64,000 bases of DNA from Lachnospiraceae bacterium. GTDB lineage: Bacteria; Bacillota; Clostridia; Lachnospirales; Lachnospiraceae. Under the pieces are notes generated by a model, which did no database searches, had not been told where the DNA came from, and saw only the letters and a list, made by a program, of their open reading frames with translations. Where the stretch lies: assembly GCA_016287675.1 (NCBI GenBank), contig JAEFAR010000001.1, positions 124,001 to 188,000 on the forward strand, in the 5' to 3' direction. Below are positions 8,866 to 17,324 of the stretch, piece after piece; within the stretch, counting starts at the first letter, position 1; every line of letters starts with the position of its first letter. The position numbers and the translations under genes are program-made.

Positions 8866-9725
8866 TTTGTTCTCCTCTCAATGTCATTTATAGATCTGAT
8901 CCTGTCTGTGAGCCAGGGCAGCTCAGCTTCGAAGTTTACGGCGTAGTCCACTCTGTTCGGATCATCGTAGGTGTTTTTAATGCATCGTGTGACGTAATCC
9001 GCGGCAAGCTTCAGAGATTCAAAGCATGTCATTCCGCGGGTAAGGGCTCCTGTAAAGGTGCTTGCGAAAATGTCGCCTGTTCCGTGGGACTTGTAATCGA
9101 CTTTGGGAGTTCCGTATTCAAAGAATTCCCCTGTTTTTGTATCCAGTCCCATAAAACCGAAATTGCCGTTTTCAAGCGTAACTCCTGTGATTATTGCTAT
9201 GCCTGATACCAGCTTTGAAAGGCCCTTAAGTAGTTTTTTGGTAACATTCGGATCCGCATCTTCTCCGGGATAAGGCTCATTCAGCATCAGGGCTGCTTCG
9301 GACAGATTCGGCAGGATGATGTCCGCTTCTTTACAGAGCCCTGCCATCTTTTCGGGAAAATGATCGTCGAACCCTGCATACAGCTTTCCGTTGTCCGCCA
9401 TAACCGGGTCTACTATGGTATAGGTTTTTTCTCCGCCGAAGGTTTTAAAATAATCCCTTACGATCTCGATCTGCCTCTCGCTTCCGAGGTAACCGGAGTA
9501 GAGCGTATCGAATCTAAAGCCTTCTTTCTTCCAGTGCTCCTTAATGTTGTTCAGGTCTTCCGTAAGGTCTCTGAAGGTGAAGCCGGAGAAATGAGTATGT
9601 GTGGAAAGTACCGCTGTGGGGACGATGGCTGTCTCAACTCCGAAACAGGAGATGATGGGGAGAGCCACTGTCAGCGAGCATTTTCCGATACAGGAAATGT
9701 CCTGGATTGTCATTACTCTCTTCAT
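8862..9725 (-). CDS. pdxK: Pyridoxamine/pyridoxal kinase
   Basis: Phosphorylates B6 vitamers with ATP to give pyridoxal phosphate precursors. The fold is ribokinase-like: N-terminal TIQDISCIGKCSLTVALP typical of PdxY/PdxK kinases, the central DPVMADNGKLY, and the anion-hole/catalytic motif HGTGD at 214-218 with D218 as the expected base. Length of 287 fits. It is followed, with a 4-base overlap, by an ECF S component, and is divergent from a MocR-type regulator. PdxK and PdxY cannot be separated by sequence here. Confidence 0.88.
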   Translation of the reverse strand: MKRVMTIQDISCIGKCSLTVALPIISCFGVETAIVPTAVLSTHTHFSGFTFRDLTEDLNNIKEHWKKEGFRFDTLYSGYLGSERQIEIVRDYFKTFGGEKTYTIVDPVMADNGKLYAGFDDHFPEKMAGLCKEADIILPNLSEAALMLNEPYPGEDADPNVTKKLLKGLSKLVSGIAIITGVTLENGNFGFMGLDTKTGEFFEYGTPKVDYKSHGTGDIFASTFTGALTRGMTCFESLKLAADYVTRCIKNTYDDPNRVDYAVNFEAELPWLTDRIRSINDIERRTK

Positions 9726-9766
9726 AACGCGCTTCCTTTCTGAATTTTCTTGATAGTATGCAGCAG

Positions 9767-9792
9767 AAATGGTATTATTGTTAGTGCCATTT
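9767..9792. promoter_or_regulatory. Inverted repeat in the pdxK/pdxR divergent region (possible MocR operator)
   Basis: AAATGG (9767-9772) and CCATTT (9787-9792) form an inverted repeat in the 111-bp gap between the divergent kinase and regulator genes. MocR/PdxR proteins bind sites in such gaps and usually autoregulate. Arms are short, so this is a candidate only. Confidence 0.35.
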
Positions 9793-9836
9793 TAAAACAA
9801 TTTTATAAGACCAGATTTTTCTGTGGGAGAAAAGCC

Positions 9837-11246
9837 ATGCTTACTTACGATATGGAACAAAGAGGCTCAAAGCCTCTTTACGAATACTTGTACATCTGCA
9901 TAAGAGAGGACATTCTGAAAGGATTCTTAAAGCCCGGAGAGAAGCTGCCCTCAAAAAGGGATATGGCACGAAATATGAACATAGCGCTGATAACCGTCGA
10001 GAATGCCTATGCCCAGCTGATCATCGAGGGGTATGTTACGGCAAAAGAAAAGCGAGGGTATTTTGTGAATGCCGTAACTGCGGGAACAGAGACGGGAACG
10101 ACGGAAGTAAGGCGTGAGGAGAGGGCCCCTGAAGAAAAGGACATGAAGATACGGGAAGAGGCAAGTATCGTTGATTTTTCGTCCCTTGAATTAAAAGAAG
10201 ATGCGTTTCCTTTTAAGACCTGGGCAAAGCTCATGAGGAGGATACTTGAGGACCGGCAGGAAGCATTTCTTCAGAAACCGGAAGGACGAGGCATTCCGGA
10301 GCTCAGAAGGGCGGTGGCGGAGTACCTGCGTAAAGCGAAGGGCCTTAATGTTACCGAGGACAGGATCGTTGTGGGACCGGGAACTGAGTACCTCCACCAC
10401 CTTATTCTTCAGCTTCTGGGACCCGGAAAGATCGTTGCGGTTGAGGACCCGGGCTATAAAAAGGTGGGCATGATCTATGAAAGTAACGGAGTAAAATGTC
10501 TGCATGTTCCTGTGGATGAGAACGGATTGGTGGTTGAGAAACTTAAAAAAAGTAATGCGTCTCTTGTGCACCTTTCTCCTTCGCATCATTTCCCTACCGG
10601 GTGTGTGATGCCCATCGGACGGCGAAAGGCGTTACTGGAATGGGCTGAGAATGAGAATGCTTTCATTCTGGAGGACGATTACGACAGTGAATTCAGATTT
10701 GACGGAAGGCCTGTGCCTGCCCTGGCAAGTCTGAATGATGAAAAGGTCATCTACCTGAACACATTTACCAAGACTCTGGCTCCCTCCATCAGGATCGCCT
10801 ATATGGTGCTTCCCGGGGTACTGAACCGCCGCTATGATGAAAAGCTTTCCTTCTATTCCGGGGCGGTTCCGTCATTTGAACAATACACTTTAGCTTCTTT
10901 CATCGGAGAAGGGTACTATGAAAGACATGTGAACAGGATGAGAAATTATTACCGTGCCCAGAGGGCGAGGATCCTTCAGGCCTTCAGAGACTCTGCGCTC
11001 TCTGAAGTGGCGGATGTGGAGGAACATGCCGCGGGACTGCATTTCATCTTAAAGCTCCATACGGACAACGATGAGGAGCTTCTTAAAGCTTTGAGCCGTA
11101 AAAAGATCCGTCTGACCCCGGTTTCGGATTTCTGTTACAATGACAGACAGAAGTACAGCCACAGCTTTCTCGTCTATTACACGGATCAGGAAACTGAAAA
11201 AATAAAATGGGCTTTTGACACGATCGCAGAGAGCATAAAAAAATGA
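9837..11246 (+). CDS. pdxR: MocR/PdxR-type regulator (GntR helix-turn-helix fused to aminotransferase fold)
   Basis: Transcription factor that senses pyridoxal phosphate. Residues 10-80 form a GntR winged helix (PLYEYLYICIREDILKGFL, then LPSKRDMARNMNI and ENAYAQLIIEGYV). Residues ~115-469 are a fold-type I aminotransferase domain with the PLP lysine at about K312 in NTFTKTLAPS and the EDDYDSEFR segment. I place the start at 9837, where GGGAG precedes the ATG, rather than 87 bases upstream. Divergent from pdxK and the ECF S gene, which matches PdxR-type control of B6 synthesis or salvage. The symbol rests on family plus context. Confidence 0.8.
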   Translation: MLTYDMEQRGSKPLYEYLYICIREDILKGFLKPGEKLPSKRDMARNMNIALITVENAYAQLIIEGYVTAKEKRGYFVNAVTAGTETGTTEVRREERAPEEKDMKIREEASIVDFSSLELKEDAFPFKTWAKLMRRILEDRQEAFLQKPEGRGIPELRRAVAEYLRKAKGLNVTEDRIVVGPGTEYLHHLILQLLGPGKIVAVEDPGYKKVGMIYESNGVKCLHVPVDENGLVVEKLKKSNASLVHLSPSHHFPTGCVMPIGRRKALLEWAENENAFILEDDYDSEFRFDGRPVPALASLNDEKVIYLNTFTKTLAPSIRIAYMVLPGVLNRRYDEKLSFYSGAVPSFEQYTLASFIGEGYYERHVNRMRNYYRAQRARILQAFRDSALSEVADVEEHAAGLHFILKLHTDNDEELLKALSRKKIRLTPVSDFCYNDRQKYSHSFLVYYTDQETEKIKWAFDTIAESIKK

Positions 11247-11285
11247 CACCGGATCAGGTGCCACATTTACCTTAAAAAAGAGGAG

Positions 11286-11326
11286 AAGCCGGGACAGAGG
11301 GGAGGGGGAACTGTACCGGCTTTTTT
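11286..11326 (+). terminator. Terminator after pdxR
   Basis: Stem AAGCCGG / CCGGCTT (11286-11292 and 11316-11322), extended inward past one mismatch by ACAG / CTGT, with six T's after it. Confidence 0.75.
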
Positions 11327-11481
11327 ATGAAAAAATGTTCGTATTTGCTTGTTTTGTTTTACTGAGATCATTGTACAACGAAATTATGTCCTCGGTATGT
11401 TAAAAAATTGAACGTTTTGAAAACAATTCACAACAAAAGTCCAACAACCGGGTCACGATCCGCAAAAAACACAGGTAAACG

Positions 11482-11518
11482 AAAAAACACAGCCTTGAGA
11501 AAAGGGTGCAAGGCTGTG
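11482..11518 (-). terminator. Terminator of the carboxylesterase gene (minus strand)
   Basis: Perfect 10-bp stem CACAGCCTTG (11488-11497) with CAAGGCTGTG (11509-11518). The six A's at 11482-11487 give a T run on the minus strand, downstream of the esterase stop. Confidence 0.8.
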
Positions 11519-11561
11519 TAACAAAAACGTATGTGCTGTGGCACATAGGATGGAGAGGTCT

Positions 11562-12911
11562 TTATTCCCTTGAAGGGGTGGCTCCGTTAGATTTAAAGAT
11601 CATCTCCGAGCGGTTCTGTTCCGTAAAAGGAAGCCACTTGGGAAGAGTGAAGCCGTCAAAACCGAGTCCGTTGGGATCTCCGTTCTTTACAAAATTGGCA
11701 AACATGTCACACATCTGTCTTGCAAGGTCGTAGTGCCTGCCTACGTAAGGACGGTTACATTTGCCCAGGGTCTCAAACCAGAACCAGAGGTCCACCGAAT
11801 GGAAAGTACCGGGATGATCTTCCCCCGGAATGTCCGGATCGAAACGGTAGTAGTAGCAATTTTTGCCGGGGCAGGCCTTCGTTGCTTCGAGAAAAGCGGT
11901 TTTGACCGATGTTTCAACGATGTTTACGCCTTTTTCCGTAAACTCATCGGAAGTGTTTCCTGACAGAACAGGCGCATCGGCACATTTACCTGCCATAAAA
12001 CGCTCCATAGGATCTTCCCTGCAGAATCTGCCGTCACGTATGGGGAACATGCGGGGGTGGTTGTGTGCCCACTCCGCGTATTTTGCCCTAAGCTCGAATG
12101 CATCGATCTTTCTTGCTTCTGCCAGGGATGATACTCCGATAAAATCAAAGAATTCCTTGCCCAGTTTTTCAGCTTCCGACAGATCCAAAGGCCTGAATAT
12201 GTCCGATACGGTACGGGGATTTCTGATCATGCCGCTGAAAACTACAGCTCCTTTTACTATATTAAAGTTTTCCTCATGGGTATATTGATGCATTACGGAT
12301 GCTCCGCCTGCAGATTGTCCCGCAATGGTGATCTTTTCCGGATTTCCTCCGAAAGCGGCGATGTTTTCGTAAACCCACTTGAGCCCTGCTTTTTGATCCA
12401 AAAGCCCGAAATTTGAGGGAGCGTCGGGAGCTTCTTTTGTGATCTCCGGGTGAGCAAGAAAACCGAAGAGTCCGAGACGGTAATTGACACTGACAACGAT
12501 TATCCCTCGCTTTGCCAGGTGTTCTCCGTCAAATTCCATTTCCGCGGTATAACCCCACTGAAAACCGCCGCCAAAGTACCACACAAGGACAGGCAGCTTC
12601 TCGTCCGCTCTCTTTGCGGGTGTCCATATGTTAAGATAAAGACAGTCTTCATTAATGGGGATCTCGGGATCAACGTGCCATTCTCTGCAATATATGTCAG
12701 TACCGAGACCCGGAGTATCCTGGATTGAAATGGGGGCAAAGGTAAAAGCCTCCCGTACACCTTCCCAGTCGGGACAGGGCTGAGGCGCACGCCAGCGGTT
12801 CTCACCAACGGGCGGTGCAGCAAAAGGAACACCTTTGAATGCGGTGATCCTTGGATTGGAACCGGGAAGTCCGCGGACTTCTCCGTTTTTGGTAACAGCT
12901 TGCCTTAACAT
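11562..12911 (-). CDS. Type-B carboxylesterase
   Basis: Alpha/beta-hydrolase ester hydrolase of the carboxylesterase type-B family. Nucleophile S200 in GQSAGG, acid E323 in GNTSDE and H371 in FHSVDLW make the usual triad. The usual HGGGF oxyanion loop reads YFGGGFQWG (112-120), so the first His is replaced by Phe, a tolerated variant. N-terminal FKGVPFAAPPVGENRWRAP and NEDCLYLNIWTP are typical. No signal peptide, so cytoplasmic. The start has GGGAGG nine bases upstream. It is divergent from a GH43 lipoprotein, so it may remove acyl or feruloyl groups from imported oligosaccharides; that role is inference. Confidence 0.87.
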   Translation of the reverse strand: MLRQAVTKNGEVRGLPGSNPRITAFKGVPFAAPPVGENRWRAPQPCPDWEGVREAFTFAPISIQDTPGLGTDIYCREWHVDPEIPINEDCLYLNIWTPAKRADEKLPVLVWYFGGGFQWGYTAEMEFDGEHLAKRGIIVVSVNYRLGLFGFLAHPEITKEAPDAPSNFGLLDQKAGLKWVYENIAAFGGNPEKITIAGQSAGGASVMHQYTHEENFNIVKGAVVFSGMIRNPRTVSDIFRPLDLSEAEKLGKEFFDFIGVSSLAEARKIDAFELRAKYAEWAHNHPRMFPIRDGRFCREDPMERFMAGKCADAPVLSGNTSDEFTEKGVNIVETSVKTAFLEATKACPGKNCYYYRFDPDIPGEDHPGTFHSVDLWFWFETLGKCNRPYVGRHYDLARQMCDMFANFVKNGDPNGLGFDGFTLPKWLPFTEQNRSEMIFKSNGATPSRE

Positions 12912-13119
12912 GTTCTTACCTCCCTTATCTGCATCTTTAATTAATCATACACGAAACAGTCCAACAGTTCTTACTCATTTTTGCTATAAAATCCTCAATC
13001 ATTGCAGTTAAGATTTCTGTACTTTTTTGACAATATTTGGGATAATAAAGGCAATAACAGTGAAGTGACCTTGCATATTATCTGTTAACATATTTTCGGA
13101 ACTTTTAATGAGGATGACA

Positions 13120-14745
13120 ATGAAAAGAGAAACATTAAAAAACATTATTTTCCCCGCTGTGATCATACTTATGATATTTGCGGGATGTTCAGAGAAGGCA
13201 GCGGATGAAGGGATGAGTCAGAAAAAAGATGCCACACAGACAGAGGCCCCGGCGGAAACTTTAACGCCGACGGCGACTTTGACACCCTCGGCTGAAGCAC
13301 CTTCAGAGAAAAAGACGGAGGAGCCTAAAAAGATAAAGATGATAAAAAGGATCACAAACAACAACCCATTAATGGTACAGCGATTCGGTGCGGACCCCTA
13401 TGCTCTCGTTTACGACGGAAGAGTGTATATCTATATGACCGGTGATTCACCCATGTATGACGGCAGCGGAAAGATCAGGGAAAACGATTACTCAAACATA
13501 TGCACTGTTAATGTGATCTCGTCCACGGATCTTGTGAACTGGACAGATCACGGAACCATCTATGCCGCAGGTCCCAAGGGGGCTGCCAAGTGGGGAAAGA
13601 ATTCCTGGGCACCGGCTGTGGCATACAAAAATATAGACGGGAAAGATAAATTCTTCCTGTATTTTGCTAACGGCGGAAACGGGATAGCAGTCTTAGTTTC
13701 CGATTCTCCCACGGGACCCTTTACGGATCCCATCGGAAAGGCACTGATCTCAAGATCAACACCCAATTGTGCAAATGTGACCTGGCTCTTTGATCCTGCC
13801 GTTCTGGTGGATGATGACGGGCAGGCATACATTTATTTTGGAGGCGGGATACCCGGTGACAAAGCTGAGAACCCCGGAACGGCAAGAGTTGCGAAGCTTT
13901 CTGAGGACATGACAGGCCTTGTGGGGGATCCGGTGGTTATAGAAAACGTCCCCTTCCTTTTTGAAGATTCCGGCATTAACAAGATCAACGGAAAGTACAT
14001 CTATTCCTATTGCTCAAACTTCAGTATGACACCCGAAGGAAAAAGAAAGTACGGCTTCGATCAGGGACAGATCATCACAATGGTGTCGGATGATCCCATG
14101 GGACCCTTTGAACTTTCCAACGCGGTTCTTAAAAATCCCGGGAATTATTTCGGGCTCGGAGGTAACAATCACCATTGTATTTTTGAATTCAAGGGCGAGT
14201 GGTACATTACCTATCATGCAAGGCTTCTTGAAGCAGCTCTGGGATTTGAAGGAAATTACAGAAGTACAAACATCGATAAGCTGAAAATGTCTGATGGTCT
14301 TCCTGTAATGACGAACGGGACAAGAGAAGGTGCAGAAGCGGTGGAGACACTTGACCCCTACATGGAAGTGCCGGCTGTGACCCTTGCAAATGCCGGTGAG
14401 ATAGAGACGGTTCAATACGGTGAGACCGCGGAAAAGTACGGCTCGGGAGACATGATACTTACAGGCATACATGACGGGAGCTTTACAGCAGTCTACAATG
14501 CAGATTTCGGAGAAGCCAAGGCATCCAAGGTGATCCTTAAGGTAAGAGGAAAGGGGAAAGGGACCATCAGGATCGTACCTGACACCCCCGCTTCCGAACC
14601 TATGGCGGTTGTTACGATAGATTCTCCCGGAGAGGATTTTACTGAGATTTCTGCGGATCTTCTCAAAACACCGGAAGGAGTACACAAGATCTTTTTCCTT
14701 TATACGGGAGAAGGGTATGAAATCCTGTCCTGGAAGTTCGAATAG
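13120..14745 (+). CDS. GH43-family glycoside hydrolase lipoprotein with C-terminal beta-sandwich
   Basis: Surface-anchored arabinofuranosidase/xylosidase-type enzyme. The N-terminus is a lipoprotein signal (IFAGC, C23) and a Thr/Pro-rich linker to residue ~70. The five-bladed propeller follows with D92 (GADPYALVYDG) as base, D225 (FDPAVLVDDDG) as pKa modulator and E282 (FEDSGI) as acid, all conserved. Residues ~420-541 look like a CBM6-type beta-sandwich (SFTAVYNADFG, ending ILSWKFE). I prefer ATG 13120 over 13108 because GAGG lies six bases before it. Divergent from the carboxylesterase, suggesting hemicellulose side-chain removal. Exact substrate not predictable. Confidence 0.85.
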   Translation: MKRETLKNIIFPAVIILMIFAGCSEKAADEGMSQKKDATQTEAPAETLTPTATLTPSAEAPSEKKTEEPKKIKMIKRITNNNPLMVQRFGADPYALVYDGRVYIYMTGDSPMYDGSGKIRENDYSNICTVNVISSTDLVNWTDHGTIYAAGPKGAAKWGKNSWAPAVAYKNIDGKDKFFLYFANGGNGIAVLVSDSPTGPFTDPIGKALISRSTPNCANVTWLFDPAVLVDDDGQAYIYFGGGIPGDKAENPGTARVAKLSEDMTGLVGDPVVIENVPFLFEDSGINKINGKYIYSYCSNFSMTPEGKRKYGFDQGQIITMVSDDPMGPFELSNAVLKNPGNYFGLGGNNHHCIFEFKGEWYITYHARLLEAALGFEGNYRSTNIDKLKMSDGLPVMTNGTREGAEAVETLDPYMEVPAVTLANAGEIETVQYGETAEKYGSGDMILTGIHDGSFTAVYNADFGEAKASKVILKVRGKGKGTIRIVPDTPASEPMAVVTIDSPGEDFTEISADLLKTPEGVHKIFFLYTGEGYEILSWKFE

Positions 14746-14797
14746 CCTGAAAACAGTGACTTTGGAACAATCGGCCGGTGATTTTATTCTTACTTAA

Positions 14798-14826
14798 TTG
14801 ACTTATTCAAAGTCCGGTGTTACAAT
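14798..14826 (+). promoter_or_regulatory. Predicted sigma-A promoter of the yjfB-like gene
   Basis: TTGACT (14798-14803), 17-bp spacer, TACAAT (14821-14826). It lies about 55 bases before the small motility-type gene. Confidence 0.6.
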
Positions 14827-14881
14827 GCATCCGCAACAGGAAGAAAAGGATGTCTTCCAAAAAAGAAGCGAGGTGACTGTT

Positions 14882-15058
14882 ATGGATATTGCTGCTTTGT
14901 CCATGTCTTTAAATCAGATCAATACTTCAAGTGAGGTCGGTGTTGCGATGCTTTCAAAAGCATTGGATACACAGGAGACCATGGGTGCTGAAATGGTGAA
15001 GATGATGGAACAGTCAGTTAACCCGCACATCGGAGCAAATATTGATGTTTCGGTTTAA
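14882..15058 (+). CDS. yjfB: YjfB family putative motility protein
   Basis: A 58-residue protein starting MDIAALSMSLNQ and ending with NPHIGANIDVSV, the two conserved ends of the YjfB_motility Pfam family. I use the internal ATG at 14882, preceded by GAGGTGACTG, because family members begin exactly at MDIAALSM; the upstream in-frame extension has no family support and overlaps the promoter. It has its own promoter and terminator, so it is a monocistronic gene. In Bacilli the gene is linked to flagellar regulons; function is unknown. Its presence hints that the organism is, or descends from, a motile one. Confidence 0.85.
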   Translation: MDIAALSMSLNQINTSSEVGVAMLSKALDTQETMGAEMVKMMEQSVNPHIGANIDVSV

Positions 15059-15070
15059 CCGACAAAAGTG

Positions 15071-15097
15071 ACCTGCCTGAGAAGGCAGGTTTTTTTA
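15071..15097 (+). terminator. Terminator after the yjfB-like gene
   Basis: Perfect stem ACCTGCCT / AGGCAGGT with loop GAGA, then a T run to 15097. Confidence 0.88.
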
Positions 15098-15138
15098 TGC
15101 CCGTGTTCTGCAGTCGGGTTTTGTTCCCCACGTCTTCC

Positions 15139-15167
15139 TTGAAAAATGCCCGATTTTTTGGTATAAT
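15139..15167 (+). promoter_or_regulatory. Predicted sigma-A promoter of the nucleotidase/DHH operon
   Basis: TTGAAA (15139-15144), 17-bp spacer, TATAAT (15162-15167), 38 bases before the start codon of the first gene. Confidence 0.65.
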
Positions 15168-15204
15168 TTTCTATTACCACTCTTATGTGGTTTGGAGGTC
15201 AAAT

Positions 15205-16323
15205 ATGAGAAGATATCGTTTAAGGATTGGTCTTGATGTGGATGACACATTGTATGACTGCAATGCCTATGCATTGTCTATCGTAAACAAGAATCACCCT
15301 GACGAGGAACCCGTTAACATCAATGAGATCAAAGGCTGGGGCAACTACGGACGCCACTTCGATGAGAGGATCGCCCTGTATTCCGACCCTGAATTTGTTC
15401 GCACACAGCCCATTCTGCCGGGAGCACAGAAGTTTGTCCGCGAGCTTTCCAAGCAGGCTGATGTCTTTTTTGTTACCGCTGTGCCCGCCGCTTGTATGAG
15501 CGCAAGAGCGGAAAGGTTGCTCAAGGACTTTCCCGAGATCCCTTCCCAAAACATTATAATCGGAACACGTAAGGACGTTTTCGCTCTTGATATGCTTTTG
15601 GACGACGGCGCCCACAACATTTCCAATTCAAAAGCGGTTTATCCCGTCCTTTTCCGGAAACCCTGGAACATGGACATGTCAGGCATATTAGCCGTGAACA
15701 GCTACTCTGACTTTATGCAGCTTTTCCGCATGGTCAGAAATTCATTTGTAGAGAAAGCACCGGATCTTTCCGAGGGCGGAGTCATATGCCTTGTGGGTCC
15801 TTCCGGTTCTTTGAAGAATGAGATAGCGTACGAACTCACAAAGGATTCCTCGGAGTTCAGGAAGCCACTCACATCTACCACGAGGCCACAGAATCCCGGA
15901 GAAAGCTCCACAGCTTACAGATTTATCGATGAGGAGCAGTTCCTGATCGAAAAAGAAGAGGGCAGGTTTCTGGAGACAACTGTCTATTCCAAATTCCATT
16001 TCGGTACGCCCATGAACGAGATACAGCAGATCGTAAACGAAGGAAATTATGCCGTACTTCCCATCGACATCTGCGGAGCCCTGACCATCAGAAATGCATA
16101 CAGAGGGCGGACTCTCATGGTCTTTGTGAACCGTGAAAAGGAAGCGGTCCTTAAGAACATAATCAGCAGAAAGTCAAGTGAAGACGATAAGGTGAGACGC
16201 ATCATGTCTCTGGATATCGAGTACAGAAACGCCGAGATCTGTGATATCGAGCTTAAGTGCGAGGACAACGCCGCAAGAGCAGCGGAGGCACTTAAAAAGA
16301 TCGTTAACGGCAGCGGCAGATAA
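15205..16323 (+). CDS. 5'-nucleotidase (NT5C type) fused to a guanylate-kinase-like domain
   Basis: Two-domain cytoplasmic protein of 372 residues. Residues 1-180 are a HAD-type 5'(3')-deoxyribonucleotidase: GLDVDDTLYD holds the nucleophile D11 and D13, with T91 (FFVTA), K123 and D133-D134 as remaining HAD positions. Residues 190-370 resemble guanylate kinase: GMP-site features TSTTRP (R227), GE (E233), Y238 and FLETTVYSKFHFGTP (E257). The P-loop reads GPSGSLKNE instead of GPSGSGKST, so ATP binding is probably impaired, and the second GMP arginine is Asn. Start at 15205 follows TTTGGAGG. First gene of a run with two DHH phosphoesterases and NAGPA. It could be a nucleotidase regulated by guanine nucleotides; that is inference. 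Confidence 0.8.
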   Translation: MRRYRLRIGLDVDDTLYDCNAYALSIVNKNHPDEEPVNINEIKGWGNYGRHFDERIALYSDPEFVRTQPILPGAQKFVRELSKQADVFFVTAVPAACMSARAERLLKDFPEIPSQNIIIGTRKDVFALDMLLDDGAHNISNSKAVYPVLFRKPWNMDMSGILAVNSYSDFMQLFRMVRNSFVEKAPDLSEGGVICLVGPSGSLKNEIAYELTKDSSEFRKPLTSTTRPQNPGESSTAYRFIDEEQFLIEKEEGRFLETTVYSKFHFGTPMNEIQQIVNEGNYAVLPIDICGALTIRNAYRGRTLMVFVNREKEAVLKNIISRKSSEDDKVRRIMSLDIEYRNAEICDIELKCEDNAARAAEALKKIVNGSGR

Positions 16324-16361
16324 CAGGCATTTATCAGTTAAAACATATACGAGGTCAGATA

Positions 16362-17309
16362 ATGTATAAAGAATTTCTGGAAGAGATAGGAAAGTACGAT
16401 ACCATCGTGATCCACAGACATTCCAATCCCGACGGGGATGCCATCGGAAGTCAGATCGGGATGAAGCACCTTATAACTTCGAATTTCCCCGAAAAAAAGG
16501 TATACACCGTGGGAGATCCTGCGGGAAGGTACTCTTTCATGGACGAATCGGTCATGGACGAAGTCGATGACAGTGTTTTTGATGAAGCACTGGCCATTGT
16601 CCTTGACTGCGGCGGAGCCAATATGGTGAACGATGAAAGGTACAAAAATGCGAAGGCAAATGCCAGGATCGATCATCACATGTTCACCGGCAGTTTCACG
16701 GGAACCGAAGTGATCGACACCACCTTTGAAAGCTGCTGTGGGATCATCGCAGACATCATTAAGACCGAAGGACTTAAGATCGATGAGATCGGGACAAAGT
16801 CACTCTTTACGGGCATGGTAACGGATTCCGGACGTTTCCGCTATGATTCCACTACCTCCAGAACCTTTGAACTGGCTGCTTTTCTCATGGAAAAGGGAAA
16901 GATCGATTTTAACGATCTTTATTCAAAGATGTATGCCGAGGATTTTGAGAGTTTAAAACGAAAGTCCGAATTCATACTTAAGATCCGTTTCACAGAACAC
17001 AATGTTGCTTACATCTACACGGATGCCGCAGAAGTTGAAAGACTGGTGGCGGAAGGCATGACTCCCTTCGGTATCTCCCGCGGAATGGTGGGGACCATGG
17101 GAGACATCAAGGGCGTTGACATCTGGGTGAATTTTACGGAAAGCGAAGGAAAAGTCCTTTGTGAACTCAGATCGAGCAAGTACAACATTAATCCCGTTGC
17201 CGTAAAGTACGGCGGAGGCGGTCATGAAAAGGCCAGCGGAGCGAGCGTTGAAGACAGAGTCACAGCAATGAAAATGCTTGAAGATCTGGATGCAATGATG
17301 CTCATGTAA
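16362..17309 (+). CDS. DHH-DHHA1 phosphoesterase (NrnA-like), copy 1
   Basis: Cytoplasmic metal-dependent phosphoesterase of the NrnA/pAp-phosphatase group, which hydrolyses nanoRNA, pAp or short linear dinucleotides. HRHSNPDGDAIGS (18-30) gives H20, D24 and D26; D82 in VLDCGG and D104-H105-H106 in RIDHHMF complete motifs I-III. The C-terminal DHHA1 domain has the substrate loop YGGGGHEKASGA. Length of 315 is normal. It is 38 bases after the nucleotidase fusion and 15 bases before a paralog in the same operon. The start is supported by GAGGTCAG. Confidence 0.88.
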   Translation: MYKEFLEEIGKYDTIVIHRHSNPDGDAIGSQIGMKHLITSNFPEKKVYTVGDPAGRYSFMDESVMDEVDDSVFDEALAIVLDCGGANMVNDERYKNAKANARIDHHMFTGSFTGTEVIDTTFESCCGIIADIIKTEGLKIDEIGTKSLFTGMVTDSGRFRYDSTTSRTFELAAFLMEKGKIDFNDLYSKMYAEDFESLKRKSEFILKIRFTEHNVAYIYTDAAEVERLVAEGMTPFGISRGMVGTMGDIKGVDIWVNFTESEGKVLCELRSSKYNINPVAVKYGGGGHEKASGASVEDRVTAMKMLEDLDAMMLM

Positions 17310-17324
17310 TGAAAGGAAACAAAA

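Larger units (their letters stand above)
11247..11561. other. Intergenic region, 315 bp, between two converging genes
   Basis: Contains a terminator for each flanking gene (listed separately). The stretch between, about 11330-11480, is AT-rich, with no open frame of note and no repeat or structured RNA that I recognise. Confidence 0.6.

Noticed and set aside
9750-9836. An N-terminal extension of 29 residues for the MocR-type regulator
   Set aside because: It would overlap the divergent promoter and operator region, and only the later ATG has a spaced GGGAG.
14798-14881. A 28-residue extension of the yjfB-like gene
   Set aside because: Family members start at MDIAALSM, and the extension overlaps a promoter with ideal spacing.
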